Source: Arthrobacter sp. SPG23
GTDB lineage: Bacteria; Actinomycetota; Actinomycetes; Actinomycetales; Micrococcaceae
DNA: 64,000 bases
Assembly: GCF_000876655.1 (NCBI RefSeq)
Contig: NZ_JYCN01000015.1
Location: 62,001 to 126,000, forward strand
Direction: 5' to 3'
A program made the translations under genes and the position numbers. Shown in pieces: positions 45,669-57,827 of the stretch; the stretch's first letter is position 1; each line of letters begins with the position of its first letter. The notes beneath the pieces were generated by a model, which saw only the letters and a list, made by a program, of their open reading frames with translations, searched no databases and was not told the DNA's origin.

Positions 45669-45719
45669 AAGCAAACGCCCCGGTTGCCGGCAAGATGGCC
45701 GGTTTCCGGGGCGTTGCTT
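45669..45719 (-). terminator. Hairpin after the DUF4191 gene
   Basis: A 14-base stem with one bulged A (45669-45683 with 45706-45719) and an inner CCGGC/GCCGG stem, seven bases past the DUF4191 stop. Only a broken T-rich stretch follows. Confidence 0.65.
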
Positions 45720-45725
45720 GTGCTG

Positions 45726-46490
45726 TTAGCGGCCGCGGGCTGCTTTGCGGTCCGGCCGGGCTTTGTAGGGATCGATACCCTTGGGGATGGGGAGGCGGCT
45801 TCCCAGCGAGGAAATGCGCTTCGATACCGCATTTACCTCAAGCTTGGTGAGTTCCTTGTCCAGCTTGTTCATCTTCTTGGCAACCTGGCTGATGGGCACC
45901 TGTCCCTCGCCGCGGCCGCTCTCGATCACGTGGACCGTAACGTTGGGCAGGATACGTGCCAGTCGCTTGCGTTCGGCGTCGACCAGGGGCCGGACCCGGT
46001 GGGTGGGGCCTTCACTGACCAGCACGACACCCGGGCGGCCGATGGCGCGGAAGACGGCGTCCTGGGTGCGGGGGTTGACTGCAACCGGCTGGTCCTCGGT
46101 GATCCAGCCGCGCTTCAGCGTGCCCAGGGCGGCGCCGGAAGCGCCGGGCTGGTTTTCGATCTGGGCGAAGGCGGCGCGCTCAGCACGGCGCGACAGAATG
46201 AGGGTGGCGGCAAGCAGCCCAAGGGGGATGCCGATGATCAGGCCCGTGATCCAGTTTTCGAGGAGGAACCCCACCAGGAAGCTGACTGCTACCACGCCCA
46301 GGAAGGCAAGCAGCATCATCCAGACCACCATGGGGTCGTGGCGGCGCGTCATCTGGAAGACTTCGTTGATCTGCTTCAGCCTGCTGGGCTTCTTGACCTT
46401 GGCTTCCTTCGGCTTGCGAGAGAAGAGGCCACGCTTCGGAGCGTCGGAGGCTGCCGGAGTCGGTTTGCTGGAATCAGGGGAATTCGCCAT
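45726..46490 (-). CDS. DUF4191 membrane protein
   Basis: 254 residues. A basic N-terminal part (RKPKEAKVKKPSRLKQI) is followed by QMTRRHDPMVVWMML and two membrane helices at about residues 54-74 and 78-97, then a cytoplasmic domain with QPGASGAALGTLKRGW, RPGVVLVSEGP and KKMNKLDKELTKLEVNAVSKR. This layout is that of DUF4191, encoded next to lipA in many actinobacteria. Function unknown; the lipA link suggests a role near lipoate metabolism or membranes. Confidence 0.9.
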   Translation of the reverse strand: MANSPDSSKPTPAASDAPKRGLFSRKPKEAKVKKPSRLKQINEVFQMTRRHDPMVVWMMLLAFLGVVAVSFLVGFLLENWITGLIIGIPLGLLAATLILSRRAERAAFAQIENQPGASGAALGTLKRGWITEDQPVAVNPRTQDAVFRAIGRPGVVLVSEGPTHRVRPLVDAERKRLARILPNVTVHVIESGRGEGQVPISQVAKKMNKLDKELTKLEVNAVSKRISSLGSRLPIPKGIDPYKARPDRKAARGR

Positions 46491-46510
46491 AGTGCCTTAA
46501 TTCTACGTGA

Positions 46511-46565
46511 TTTATGCCTGAGGGCCGGACGCCGGATTGCTCCGGTGCCGGCCCTCAGGCATAAA
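46511..46565 (-). terminator. Large perfect hairpin between lipA and the DUF4191 gene
   Basis: An 18-base perfect stem (46511-46528 with 46548-46565) with an inner CCGGA-TTGC-TCCGG stem, 14 bases past the lipA stop. No proper U-run. Very likely ends lipBA transcription. Confidence 0.75.
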
Positions 46566-46579
46566 TGTTACGAAAGGTC

Positions 46580-47587
46580 CTAGTGGTGTGCTGCGATGAG
46601 GGAGCTGGCTTCCTGGCGGGTGCTGCCGGAGCTCTCGATGTGGGCGAGTTCGGCCGGGATGTCCCAGCCCTTCTTACGCATCGCGGTGGCCCAGAGCCGG
46701 CCGGCACGGTAGGAGGAGCGGACCAGCGGGCCGGACATGACGCCGAGGAAGCCGATCTCCTCGGCCTCCGTGGCGAGGTCCACGAATTCCTGCGGCTTGA
46801 CCCAGCGGTCCACCGGGAGGTGCCGTTCGGACGGGCGCAGGTACTGGGTGATGGTGATCAGGTCGCAGCCGGCCTCGTGCAGGTCCCGGAGCGCTTCGGA
46901 GATTTCCTCGCGGGTCTCGCCCATGCCCAGGATCAGGTTGGACTTGGTGACCATGCCCAGGTTCCGGCCCTGCGTGATGACATCCAGGGACCGCTCGTAG
47001 CGGAACGCGGGCCGGATGCGCTTGAAGATCCGCGGCACGGTTTCGACGTTGTGCGCGAAGACCTCGGGCTTGGAGTCGCAGATCGCGGCGATGTGTTCGG
47101 GTTTGCCGGAGAAGTCCGGAATCAGCAATTCGACGCCGGTGCCCGGGTTCAGTTCGTGGATCTTCCGGACCGTTTCGGCGTAGAGCCACACGCCTTCGTC
47201 GGCGAGGTCGTCCCGGGCCACCCCGGTGACGGTGGCGTAGCGCAGCTGCATGGCCTGGACCGAGCGGGCCACCTTGGTGGGTTCGAACATGTCCACCGGG
47301 GAGGGCTTGCCGGTGTCGATCTGGCAGAAATCGCAGCGCCGGGTGCACTCGGAGCCGCCGATCAGGAACGTGGCTTCCTTGTCTTCCCAGCACTCGAAGA
47401 TGTTCGGGCAGCCTGCTTCCTCACACACGGTGTGCAGGCCCTCCTTTTTGACGAGGTTCTTGAGCTGGACGAACTCCGGGCCCATCTGGACCTTGGCCTT
47501 GATCCACTCCGGCTTGCGCTCCACCGGTGTGGCCGCATTGCGCTGCTCAATACGCAGCATCTTCCGGCCTTCTGGTGCCAGTGTCAC
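46580..47587 (-). CDS. lipA: Lipoyl synthase LipA
   Basis: Radical-SAM enzyme that inserts two sulfurs into protein-bound octanoyl groups to make lipoyl. 335 residues. The auxiliary cluster cysteines are in [13 protein letters not shown], the radical-SAM cluster in CTRRCDFC, and the C-terminal RSSYRAG serine ligates the auxiliary cluster. GTG start at 47587 with AAGGAG eight bases upstream, overlapping the lipB stop by four bases. With lipB it supplies the lipoyl groups needed by the E2 protein encoded at 55941-57701. Confidence 0.97.
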   Translation of the reverse strand: MTLAPEGRKMLRIEQRNAATPVERKPEWIKAKVQMGPEFVQLKNLVKKEGLHTVCEEAGCPNIFECWEDKEATFLIGGSECTRRCDFCQIDTGKPSPVDMFEPTKVARSVQAMQLRYATVTGVARDDLADEGVWLYAETVRKIHELNPGTGVELLIPDFSGKPEHIAAICDSKPEVFAHNVETVPRIFKRIRPAFRYERSLDVITQGRNLGMVTKSNLILGMGETREEISEALRDLHEAGCDLITITQYLRPSERHLPVDRWVKPQEFVDLATEAEEIGFLGVMSGPLVRSSYRAGRLWATAMRKKGWDIPAELAHIESSGSTRQEASSLIAAHH

Positions 47588-48252
47588 AGTAGAGCTCCTT
47601 CGGGGCTTGAAACGAGTGCTTCTTCGTGCTTGCGGAATTCTTCCACTACCCGGTCCGCGATATCGCCGGGGGTGATGGTCCTGCCGGCCTCGATGGACAT
47701 CGTGGTGACGCCGGCATCGGTGATGCCGCAGGCAATGATCTGGGCATACGGCGCCAGATCATTGTTGCAGTTGATGGCGATGCCGTGCATTGTGACCCCG
47801 TCCAGGACACGGATGCCGATCGCGGCGATCTTGCGGTCCGGCCCCTTGTCGTCGGCCTTGATCCAGACGCCCGCGCGTCCCTTGATCCGCTCAGCATTAA
47901 TGCCGTAGTCGGCCATGACGGCGATCATGACGGCCTCGAGCCGTTCAACGTAGTCGCGGATGCCCGAGCGGTTCTTCAGCTTCAGGATCGGATACGCGAT
48001 CAACTGGCCCGGACCGTGCCAGGTCAGCTTGCCGCCGCGGTCCACGGCGACGACGGGTGTCCCGTCGAACGGCCGTTCGTGGTCTTCTGTGAGCTTGCCT
48101 GCCGTGTACACGGCGGCATGCTCAAGGATGAGGACTGTACTGGGTGCTTCAGCTGCGACGACTTTGTCATGGAGTTCGCGCTGGATGTCCCAGCCCTTCA
48201 TGTAATCAACGAAATCCGGAGCAAGACCCAGCGTGGAAAACTCAAGAGTCAT
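47584..48252 (-). CDS. lipB: Octanoyltransferase LipB
   Basis: Transfers octanoyl from acyl carrier protein to the lipoyl domain lysine, the first step of de novo lipoate synthesis. 222 residues. [11 protein letters not shown], the catalytic lysine region [16 protein letters not shown], and the cysteine in IACGITDAG are visible. ATG start behind a -10 hexamer seven bases away. Operon lipB-lipA, coupled by GTGA overlap. Confidence 0.96.
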   Translation of the reverse strand: MTLEFSTLGLAPDFVDYMKGWDIQRELHDKVVAAEAPSTVLILEHAAVYTAGKLTEDHERPFDGTPVVAVDRGGKLTWHGPGQLIAYPILKLKNRSGIRDYVERLEAVMIAVMADYGINAERIKGRAGVWIKADDKGPDRKIAAIGIRVLDGVTMHGIAINCNNDLAPYAQIIACGITDAGVTTMSIEAGRTITPGDIADRVVEEFRKHEEALVSSPEGALL

Positions 48253-48259
48253 GGTATCC

Positions 48260-48265
48260 AGCTTA
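48260..48265 (-). promoter_or_regulatory. -10 element of a leaderless lipBA transcript
   Basis: TAAGCT on the minus strand, seven bases before the ATG at 48252. Confidence 0.45.
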
Positions 48266-48282
48266 GACCCCGTCAGCCGTAG

Positions 48283-48295
48283 AGCCGGGTTCTGT
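48283..48295 (-). other. Short match to the 3' end of RNase P RNA
   Basis: On the minus strand ACAGAACCCGGCT, followed by CTACGGCTGACGG, equals the very conserved 3' end of bacterial type A rnpB. The other 350 or so bases of an rnpB gene are not found upstream, where the kinase gene lies. A relic or chance. Confidence 0.3.
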
Positions 48296-48318
48296 GTTTA
48301 AGCTCTCACTGGGGTGCC

Positions 48319-48327
48319 TGTGGATAA
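48319..48327 (+). other. Single perfect DnaA box
   Basis: TGTGGATAA is the reverse complement of the TTATCCACA box. One copy only, 39 bases before the kinase gene; no neighbouring boxes, so not an origin. Confidence 0.4.
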
Positions 48328-48365
48328 CTTCTGCGGGATTCTGCCGATTCCGCTATTCCTTGGGT

Positions 48366-50057
48366 ATGGAGAAATTCGAGTACGACGGCGCTCCGGTCGA
48401 CGGCGGGCCGGCAACCTTTCCGGCGGCGGCAGCCCCGGATGCGGCCGGCCCCGGAACCCGAGGCGCGGACCCGGAGGTTCCGGGATATAAGGTCGGGCGG
48501 CAGCTCGGCCGCGGATCCAGCGCCAGCGTGTGGCTTGTCCGGGAAGAGCTGACTCTCCGCGAGTTTGCGGTGAAGTGCTTCGAGCCGTCCGGACCCCTTG
48601 CGCCGGAGGCCTGCGCGGGCTATCCGGCCCGGGGGAGCCGGGAGGCCGGGGATGCGGAAGAGGCCGTGCGCCGTGAACTCCGGATTATCTCTGCACTGGA
48701 CCACGACCACCTGGTGAAGGCGCACGATGTTGTCCGGCTCCCCGGTCCGGCGGACGGCGGCCTGGGGCTGGTCATGGACTATGCAGCCGGCGGGTCCCTG
48801 GCCCAGCTGGTCACCTGCCGCGGGCCGCTCGGCGTAGGCGAAACGGTGACGGTGCTGACTCCCCTCGCGCAGGCCCTGGGATATCTGCACGGCAAGGGTT
48901 TCACGCACTCGGATGTTGCACCGGGCAACGTGTTGTTCACGGCCCATGGCAAGCCCCTGCTTGCCGACCTTGGCGTCACGCGCATGGTGGGCGACGCCGC
49001 AGATGTGTCTTCTGCCGGCACCGACGGGTTTGTAGACCCGGCACCCGTCGATGCCTTGCGGGCGGGGCTGCAGCCCGAGCGGGATGTCTATTCGGCGGCG
49101 GCGATCGGCTGGTACTGCCTGACCGGGAAGGCGCCTGAAGTCGGCCAGGACCGTCCGCCCCTCTCACTCCTGGTTCCGGGCGTGCCCCCGGCTCTCGCCG
49201 CCGCATTGGAGGCGGGCTTGAAGGAGGACCGCCGGGAGCGTCCGACAGCCCTGGAGTTCGCCGCTGCTGTCTACCGGAGCGCAGACGCTGCCCCGGTGGA
49301 CCTCACCGGGGCGGTCCACCCCACGGTGCTCCCACAGCTACTGACGCGCCGTAACGTTCCGCCGTCGCACCAAGCCCGCCGCGCGGCGAAGCTGCGCGCA
49401 TGGCGGCGGCGCCTGGGCGGTTCGGGCCGTTCCCTGAAGCGAAAGGGCCGCACCCCGGGCCGGCACGCCGGCGGCAACCGGCGGTGGATCGGTGCCGCGG
49501 TCGCGGCGATTGCCTGTTCGGGTATCGCTGCGGTGTGGTTCCTGGCCGGGCAACAACCGGCCCCGTGGCAGGCTCCGGGGCCCGAAGTGATCCAGGTGCC
49601 GTCGGAGCCGGGAGCCCCGTCGGGGACCGGGGCCGGCCCGGCTCCGGCGGATGCCCGGCAGCTGGCGCATTCGCAGCAGCCCGAAGTGGCCGCGCGGGGG
49701 CTGGCGGCACTGAGGTCGGCTGCGTTGAACTCGGGCCAACTGGAGCTGCTTGACGAGGTCAACCTGGCGAATTCCCCGGCTGCCGCGGCTGACGCCAAGA
49801 TCAGCGGGAGGTTAAAGGAAGCCGGTCACGTCCTGACGGGCTTCGACACCACCCTGACGCGCGCCGAGGCAGAGCCTGGCGGTTCGGACTCACGAGCGGT
49901 GGTGGCGATTACCGTTGCCAACTCCGCGTACCGGGAGACGGACGCCGGTGGAAATGTCGTGGCGGTGGAACCTGCCGGACCGGAGCAGCAGCTTCGCCTG
50001 GTGCTGGTCAGCTCCGGCGGGCGATGGCGGATCCAGGAGATCCTGCCTGCCGCCTAG
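48366..50057 (+). CDS. Receptor-like Ser/Thr protein kinase with atypical catalytic loop
   Basis: 563 residues from the ATG at 48366. Kinase domain at about residues 40-320: glycine loop GRGSSASV (48-55), ATP lysine K70 in FAVKCF, catalytic loop HSDVAPGNVL with D183 and N188 but no Arg after His and Ala in place of the usual Lys, then DLG (201-203) for DFG. A basic juxtamembrane part leads to one membrane helix at about 373-395 and an extracellular domain of about 160 residues, which begins Pro/Gly/Ala-rich and ends in a compact fold (VAITVANSAYRETD, RLVLVSSGGRWRI). Its ligand is unknown. Whether the kinase is active is open. Confidence 0.88.
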   Translation: MEKFEYDGAPVDGGPATFPAAAAPDAAGPGTRGADPEVPGYKVGRQLGRGSSASVWLVREELTLREFAVKCFEPSGPLAPEACAGYPARGSREAGDAEEAVRRELRIISALDHDHLVKAHDVVRLPGPADGGLGLVMDYAAGGSLAQLVTCRGPLGVGETVTVLTPLAQALGYLHGKGFTHSDVAPGNVLFTAHGKPLLADLGVTRMVGDAADVSSAGTDGFVDPAPVDALRAGLQPERDVYSAAAIGWYCLTGKAPEVGQDRPPLSLLVPGVPPALAAALEAGLKEDRRERPTALEFAAAVYRSADAAPVDLTGAVHPTVLPQLLTRRNVPPSHQARRAAKLRAWRRRLGGSGRSLKRKGRTPGRHAGGNRRWIGAAVAAIACSGIAAVWFLAGQQPAPWQAPGPEVIQVPSEPGAPSGTGAGPAPADARQLAHSQQPEVAARGLAALRSAALNSGQLELLDEVNLANSPAAAADAKISGRLKEAGHVLTGFDTTLTRAEAEPGGSDSRAVVAITVANSAYRETDAGGNVVAVEPAGPEQQLRLVLVSSGGRWRIQEILPAA

Positions 50058-50070
50058 GTTGTTGATAGAC

Positions 50071-50964
50071 CTAGTCCCGGCCAGTGGCCCAGGCTGCGGC
50101 CAGGGCAAGTGACGGATGCTGCCACTCGAACCCGGCCTCGGCCAACAAAGCGGGCTCCATGCGCTGGCTCCCCAGCAGGAGTTCGTCGGCCAGCTTGCCC
50201 ATGACCAGCCGCAGCACAGGCGCGGGCACCCGGAAAACGGCCGGCCGGTGGAGTGCGGCGGCAAGCCGGGAAACCAGGGCATTGACGTCCGCTGTTTCTG
50301 GGGCGCAGACGTTGACCGGGCCCGACAAGGGGGTGTCCAGCAGGAAGCTGAAGGCCGCGGACACGTCCGGCAGCGTGATCCAGGGCCAGCACTGGCGCCC
50401 ATTCCCCAGCGGGCCCCCGAGGCCGAGCCGAAGCAGCGGCAGCAGCCGTCCCAACGCGCCTCCCGACCTGCTGAGCACCACCCCTGTCCGCGGAGTGACA
50501 ACGCGGACGCCGGCGGGAGCCCCGTGCGCCGCTGCTTCCCATTCCTGGCAGATCTTCGCCATGATCCCGGTTCCGGCCGGAGAGTTCTCCCGGAGCACGG
50601 CGGCTCCGCGGTCCCCGTAATAGTTGGAGCCCGACTGGCTGATGAAAACCTTCGGCGGCTGCTCCGTCTGCGCCATTGCTGCTGCCAGGGTGCGGGTGGG
50701 GTCCAGCCGCGAGCGGAACAGCTCATCGATGCGTCTCCGCGTCCACGGCCGGTCTCCGATCCCGGCCCCGGACAGGTTGATCACGGCGTCAGCGCCCTCA
50801 AGGTGTGCCGGATCAAGCTGTCCGGCCGCCGGATCCCACCGGAGTTCGTCGGCGGCCGCAGGTGCCCGGCGCACCAGCCTGAGGACCTCATGGCCACCCG
50901 AACGCAGATGGGCGGACATGTCGCTTCCGATGAGGCCTGAGGCGCCGGCCATGATGATTCGCAT
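50071..50964 (-). CDS. TIGR01777-family NAD-dependent epimerase/dehydratase
   Basis: 297 residues from the ATG at 50964 (the family start MRIIMAGASGLIG; a 17-residue upstream extension is open). Rossmann fold with GASGLIG, a middle stretch NLSGAGIGDRPWTRRR and the SQSGSNYYGDRG substrate loop typical of TIGR01777, and a C-terminal DUF1731 domain (FRVPAPVLRLVMGKLADELLLGSQR). SulA-like epimerases of this kind have no firmly known role. Convergent with the kinase gene at 13 bases. Confidence 0.9.
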   Translation of the reverse strand: MRIIMAGASGLIGSDMSAHLRSGGHEVLRLVRRAPAAADELRWDPAAGQLDPAHLEGADAVINLSGAGIGDRPWTRRRIDELFRSRLDPTRTLAAAMAQTEQPPKVFISQSGSNYYGDRGAAVLRENSPAGTGIMAKICQEWEAAAHGAPAGVRVVTPRTGVVLSRSGGALGRLLPLLRLGLGGPLGNGRQCWPWITLPDVSAAFSFLLDTPLSGPVNVCAPETADVNALVSRLAAALHRPAVFRVPAPVLRLVMGKLADELLLGSQRMEPALLAEAGFEWQHPSLALAAAWATGRD

Positions 50965-51025
50965 GATCCATCTCACCATGTCCGGCACGGCGGCGGAACC
51001 TCCCGTCCGGCCCACGTACTTTGAC

Positions 51026-51031
51026 TATGAT
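51026..51031 (+). promoter_or_regulatory. -10 element of the leaderless S41 protease transcript
   Basis: TATGAT, six bases, ATG at 51038. It fixes the start, since the open frame runs 414 bases further upstream. Confidence 0.6.
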
Positions 51032-51037
51032 CTAACG

Positions 51038-54592
<3,555 letters not shown>

Positions 54593-54602
54593 CGGCAGGG
54601 CG

Positions 54603-54649
54603 GCCCGGACACACGAAGCCCGGGCAAACAAAAGCCCGGACACACGAAG
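54603..54649 (+). repeat. 16-bp direct repeat past the S41 gene
   Basis: GCCCGGACACACGAAG at 54603-54618 and again at 54634-54649, 31 bases apart, with a small CCGGGC/GCCCGG hairpin (54620-54639) between. Just past the S41 stop. Confidence 0.6.
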
Positions 54650-54691
54650 GCCCCGCTCCGGCCCCGATAAGGGGGCAGGAGCGGGGCCTTC
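54646..54691 (+). terminator. Bidirectional hairpin between S41 and OsmC genes
   Basis: A 14-base perfect stem, 54646-54659 with 54678-54691, 18-base loop. It serves the converging genes; no clear U-run on either side. Confidence 0.75.
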
Positions 54692-54741
54692 GCTGTATGG
54701 CGGTGCGGCATCCAGGGGGAGCGGCCGTGTTCCGCCCGTGC

Positions 54742-55173
54742 CTAGGAAGCGGCGAGCGTGGCGTCCATGGTGATGTCGATGCTGGCCAGGGCTCCGGAGA
54801 CGGGGCAGCCGACCTTGGCTTCCCCTGCGATCTTCTGGAATTCCTCTTCCGAAATACCCGGGATGGTGGCGTTCACCGTCAGGTGGCTCCCGGTGATGCC
54901 GGTGCCCGGCACGAAGGTCACATCGGCCTTGGTGTGGACCTCTTCGGGCGTGTGGCCTGCCTGGGCAAGGGCATGGCTGAACGCCATGGAAAAGCAGGCC
55001 GAGTGTGCTGCGGCGATCAGCTCTTCAGGGCTGGTCTTGCCCTCTGCCTGCTCGGTGCGGGCCTTCCAGGTGACTGCGTAGGTGCCCAGACCGGAGCTGT
55101 CCAGCGTCGTGTTGCCGGAACCCTCCATCAGGTCGCCGTTCCATACGGTATGCGCGGTGCGTGTTGCTGCCAT
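54742..55173 (-). CDS. OsmC-family peroxiredoxin
   Basis: 143 residues from the ATG at 55173, whose AGGAG is five bases upstream; the GTG two codons earlier has no room for a ribosome site. OsmC/Ohr proteins reduce organic hydroperoxides with two cysteines: C60 in HSACFSMAF and C123 in VGCPVSGAL, both present. VTWKARTEQAEGKTSPEELIAAAH is the OsmC-subfamily pattern. Cytoplasmic; lipoyl-dependent turnover has been reported for this family, and lipA/lipB and lpdA lie nearby. Confidence 0.93.
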   Translation of the reverse strand: MAATRTAHTVWNGDLMEGSGNTTLDSSGLGTYAVTWKARTEQAEGKTSPEELIAAAHSACFSMAFSHALAQAGHTPEEVHTKADVTFVPGTGITGSHLTVNATIPGISEEEFQKIAGEAKVGCPVSGALASIDITMDATLAAS

Positions 55174-55337
55174 ATCCACTCCTCAGCTTAGGTTCAGATC
55201 CGGATCGGGCTTCCGCCCGAACCTTCGCACCAATCCTATGGACTCAGGAGCCGCGGTGCACGGCCTGTCCGCTGTCAGAGGATTATGACCGGACGCATTG
55301 GCTCCGTGCAGCTCAACCAGGCACTGGCGCAGGAACA

Positions 55338-55377
55338 ACGACGGCGACGCCCCCTCACCGGGGAGCGTCGCCGTCGT
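55338..55377 (-). terminator. Hairpin after the 55427 membrane gene
   Basis: A 13-base perfect stem (55338-55350 with 55365-55377) with CCCC/GGGG inside, 50 bases past the stop. The interval 55174-55426 holds this hairpin and nothing else visible. Confidence 0.65.
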
Positions 55378-55426
55378 CGCGAGCCGATTGCCGCCGCTGG
55401 CGGGGAAGGCTACTGCCAGCCCGCGG

Positions 55427-55777
55427 CTACTGCCAGAGAGTGGCGATAGCCACGTTCAGCAGGGCCAGGCCGCCCACGCTGTGTGCGAGGCCCTTGCTGA
55501 TCGGCTCGTCCTTCTTGTATTTCCGGCTGCCCATGAAGGCCAGTACGGCTACCGCAAGTGCGATGGCGAATTTGACGCCGAGCTTGAAGTAGTTCGCGTC
55601 CATGTTGAGGGCCGGGATGAGCCCCATCATGACGATGCCGGTGATGAGCTGCAGCGCGGCGCCGTCGAACTGGCGGGGATGCACCGTGGGCTTTTTCATG
55701 TTGCCGATCCAGATGCCGACGATCATGGCTGCGCCGATGATGTGGAGGAAGACCATGACGTTGTAAACGATGTTCAT
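55427..55777 (-). CDS. Small membrane protein of unknown function
   Basis: 116 residues with four hydrophobic stretches: VYNVMVFLHIIGAAMIVG, AALQLITGIVMMGLI, LGVKFAIALAVAVLAFMG and LAHSVGGLALLNVAIAT. A HIIG in helix 1 and a HSVGG later recall haem-binding CopD- or DUF2269-like helices, but the match is loose. A TAGACT hexamer lies seven bases before the ATG, so it is probably leaderless. Between OsmC and sucB; no known partner. Confidence 0.82.
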   Translation of the reverse strand: MNIVYNVMVFLHIIGAAMIVGIWIGNMKKPTVHPRQFDGAALQLITGIVMMGLIPALNMDANYFKLGVKFAIALAVAVLAFMGSRKYKKDEPISKGLAHSVGGLALLNVAIATLWQ

Positions 55778-55784
55778 GGGCCCC

Positions 55785-55790
55785 AGTCTA
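55785..55790 (-). promoter_or_regulatory. -10 element of the 55427 membrane gene
   Basis: TAGACT on the minus strand, seven bases before the ATG at 55777. Confidence 0.45.
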
Positions 55791-55842
55791 GCCAGACGCT
55801 TCTACGCATCGTAGTAAGCCCCGCGGAACGGAATGGCGACGA

Positions 55843-55855
55843 TTTGGTAACCAAA
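55843..55855 (+). promoter_or_regulatory. 13-bp palindrome, possible operator
   Basis: TTTGGT-A-ACCAAA, six-base arms around one base, about 53 bases upstream of the -10 of the small membrane gene. Confidence 0.4.
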
Positions 55856-55869
55856 ACGTGGTCCCTACG

Positions 55870-55924
55870 ACGACAGCGGCGCAGGACCTCCGGTGTTCAC
55901 CACCGGTGCCTGCGCCGCCGTCGT
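55870..55924 (-). terminator. Hairpin after sucB
   Basis: A 16-base stem with one mismatch (55870-55885 with 55909-55924) and a further CCGGTG/CACCGG stem inside, 16 bases past the sucB stop. No U-run. Confidence 0.7.
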
Positions 55925-55940
55925 TGTTTGGATACCCGGG

Positions 55941-57701
55941 TTACAGCCCCAGGTCCGCCTCGAAGGCGCCTGCCTCAAGGCGGGCCTTGAGTGTCTGCAG
56001 GAACCGTCCTGCGTCGGCGCCGTCCACCAGGCGGTGGTCGTACGTCAGGGAGAGGTACATCATCGAACGGATGGCGATCGAATCGTCGCCGTTTTCGTCG
56101 GAGACCACCACGGCGCGCTTGACGATCGCGCCCGTGCCGAGGATGGCCACCTGCGGCTGGTTGATGATCGGAGTGTCGAAGAGTGCGCCCACGGAACCGA
56201 TGTTGGTGATGCTGAAGGTTCCGCCGGAGAGCTCGTCCGGGCCGATCTTGCCGCTGCGGGTGCGGTCGGCGACGTCGGCGATCTTGCCGGCCAGGCCGGC
56301 CAGGTTGAGGTTGCCGGCGTCGGCAATGACCGGAACCAGGAGGCCCTTGTCCGTATCCACGGCGATGGCCAGGTGCTCGGCGTTGTGGTAGGTGATCTCC
56401 TGCTTGTCCTCGTCATAGGAGGCGTTGACCTTCGGGTGCTGCTTCAGGGCTTCGGCAACGGCCTTGGCGATGAAGGGCAGGAAGGTCAGCTTGGAGCCGT
56501 TCTGCGCCTGGAAGGAGTTCTTGGCCTTTGCGCGGAGTTTGGCGACCTTGGTCATGTCCACTTCGTGCACCTGGGTCAGCTGGGTGGAGATGTCCAGCGA
56601 CTCGCGCATGCGGCGGGCGATGACCTGGCGGATGCGCGGTGCCTTCTGCACGGTGCCGCGCAGGGAAGAGTCTGCTGCTGCCGGGGCTGCCTGCTTGGAG
56701 GCGGCCGGGGCCGGAGCAGCGGCGGCGGGAGCTGCCTTCGCCTCGGCGGCGGCGAGCACGTCCTGCTTGCGGATGCGTCCGCCCACACCGGTGCCGGTCA
56801 GCGAGGAAATGTCCACGCCCTGCTGGTTGGCGAGCTTGCGCACCAGGGGAGTGACGTAGCCGGACTCGGCCGGGGCGGCGGATTCTGCCGCCGGTGCAGC
56901 AGCCGGTGCTTCCTGCTTGGGAGCAGCCGGTGCTTCTTCCTTGGCGGGAGCCGCGGCCGGGGCGGCGGGAGCTGCGGCCGGTGCTTCCTGCTTCGGTGCT
57001 TCGGCGGCGGGTGCTTCCTGCTTGGGTGCCGGTGCTGCGGGAGCAGCGGCCGGTGCGGCAGCGCCGGAGCCGATGACGGCCAGAACGGAACCAACCTCAG
57101 CGGTCTCGTCCTCGTTGACGCGGATTTCCTGCAGGGTGCCGGCGACGGGGGACGGGATCTCGGTGTCCACCTTGTCGGTGGATACTTCGAGGAGGGGCTC
57201 GTCAACTTCGACAGAGTCGCCGACGGCCTTGAGCCAGCGGGTCACGGTGCCTTCAGTGACGGATTCCCCGAGGGCCGGAAGGGTTACTTCGTGGCTTTCG
57301 CCGGAGGCGGCGGGGGCAGCTTCAGCGGCGGGGGCCTCAGCGGGAGCGGGCGCCTCAGTGGAGGGTGCCTCTTCAGCCGCGGGTGCCTCTTCGGCGGCGG
57401 GGGCCTGTTCGGCCTGAGCAGCCTCGGCGGGTGCAGCTTCCTCGGAAGCGCCGGCGGAACCGGAGCCGTCACCGATGCGGACGAGCGGAGCGCCGACTTC
57501 GGCGGTCTCATCTTCGGCGACAAGGATTTCCTCAATCACGCCAGCAATCGGAGAGGGGATTTCGGTGTCTACTTTGTCGGTGGAAACCTCGAGCAGCGGC
57601 TCGTCCACCTCTACCCGGTCACCTACCTGCTTGAGCCAGCGGGTGACGGTTCCTTCGGTGACACTCTCACCGAGGGCGGGCAAGTTAACGGATTCAGACA
57701 T
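55941..57701 (-). CDS. sucB: Dihydrolipoamide acyltransferase (E2), SucB-type with two lipoyl domains
   Basis: E2 core of a 2-oxoacid dehydrogenase. 586 residues: lipoyl domain 1 with K43 in STDKVDTE, an Ala/Glu/Pro linker, lipoyl domain 2 with K177 in the same motif, a longer Ala/Pro/Lys linker, a peripheral-subunit-binding domain ([19 protein letters not shown]) near 295-335, and the catalytic domain ending in [12 protein letters not shown] with the active-site His and Asp. ATG with GGGGA about five bases upstream. In actinobacteria this single E2 serves pyruvate and 2-oxoglutarate dehydrogenase. lpdA, encoding E3, is upstream. Confidence 0.95.
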   Translation of the reverse strand: MSESVNLPALGESVTEGTVTRWLKQVGDRVEVDEPLLEVSTDKVDTEIPSPIAGVIEEILVAEDETAEVGAPLVRIGDGSGSAGASEEAAPAEAAQAEQAPAAEEAPAAEEAPSTEAPAPAEAPAAEAAPAASGESHEVTLPALGESVTEGTVTRWLKAVGDSVEVDEPLLEVSTDKVDTEIPSPVAGTLQEIRVNEDETAEVGSVLAVIGSGAAAPAAAPAAPAPKQEAPAAEAPKQEAPAAAPAAPAAAPAKEEAPAAPKQEAPAAAPAAESAAPAESGYVTPLVRKLANQQGVDISSLTGTGVGGRIRKQDVLAAAEAKAAPAAAAPAPAASKQAAPAAADSSLRGTVQKAPRIRQVIARRMRESLDISTQLTQVHEVDMTKVAKLRAKAKNSFQAQNGSKLTFLPFIAKAVAEALKQHPKVNASYDEDKQEITYHNAEHLAIAVDTDKGLLVPVIADAGNLNLAGLAGKIADVADRTRSGKIGPDELSGGTFSITNIGSVGALFDTPIINQPQVAILGTGAIVKRAVVVSDENGDDSIAIRSMMYLSLTYDHRLVDGADAGRFLQTLKARLEAGAFEADLGL

Positions 57702-57754
57702 GTCGTCCCCGTTCTCCTTATTGATCTTTAGTGCGGATGATTGCTGCCGTGTTC

Positions 57755-57797
57755 GAGCTTAGTGCACCCTGCGGATCATGCCGGGTGCACTAAGCTC
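57755..57797 (-). terminator. Hairpin between lpdA and sucB
   Basis: A 15-base perfect stem (57755-57769 with 57783-57797) and 13-base loop, 31 bases past the lpdA stop. It should separate lpdA from sucB transcription, although the genes lie in one direction. Confidence 0.7.
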
Positions 57798-57827
57798 TGG
57801 GGTCTTGCGGTGGTGCTGGCGGAAGTC

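Noticed and set aside
48319..48327. Replication origin, from the DnaA box
   Set aside because: A single box in ordinary surroundings; no cluster, AT-rich unwinding element, dnaA, dnaN or gyr gene nearby.
55893..57731. 612-residue plus-strand frame rich in Gly, Cys and Arg
   Set aside because: It is the antisense of the Ala/Pro-rich sucB linkers, so the Gly-rich repeats are an artefact.
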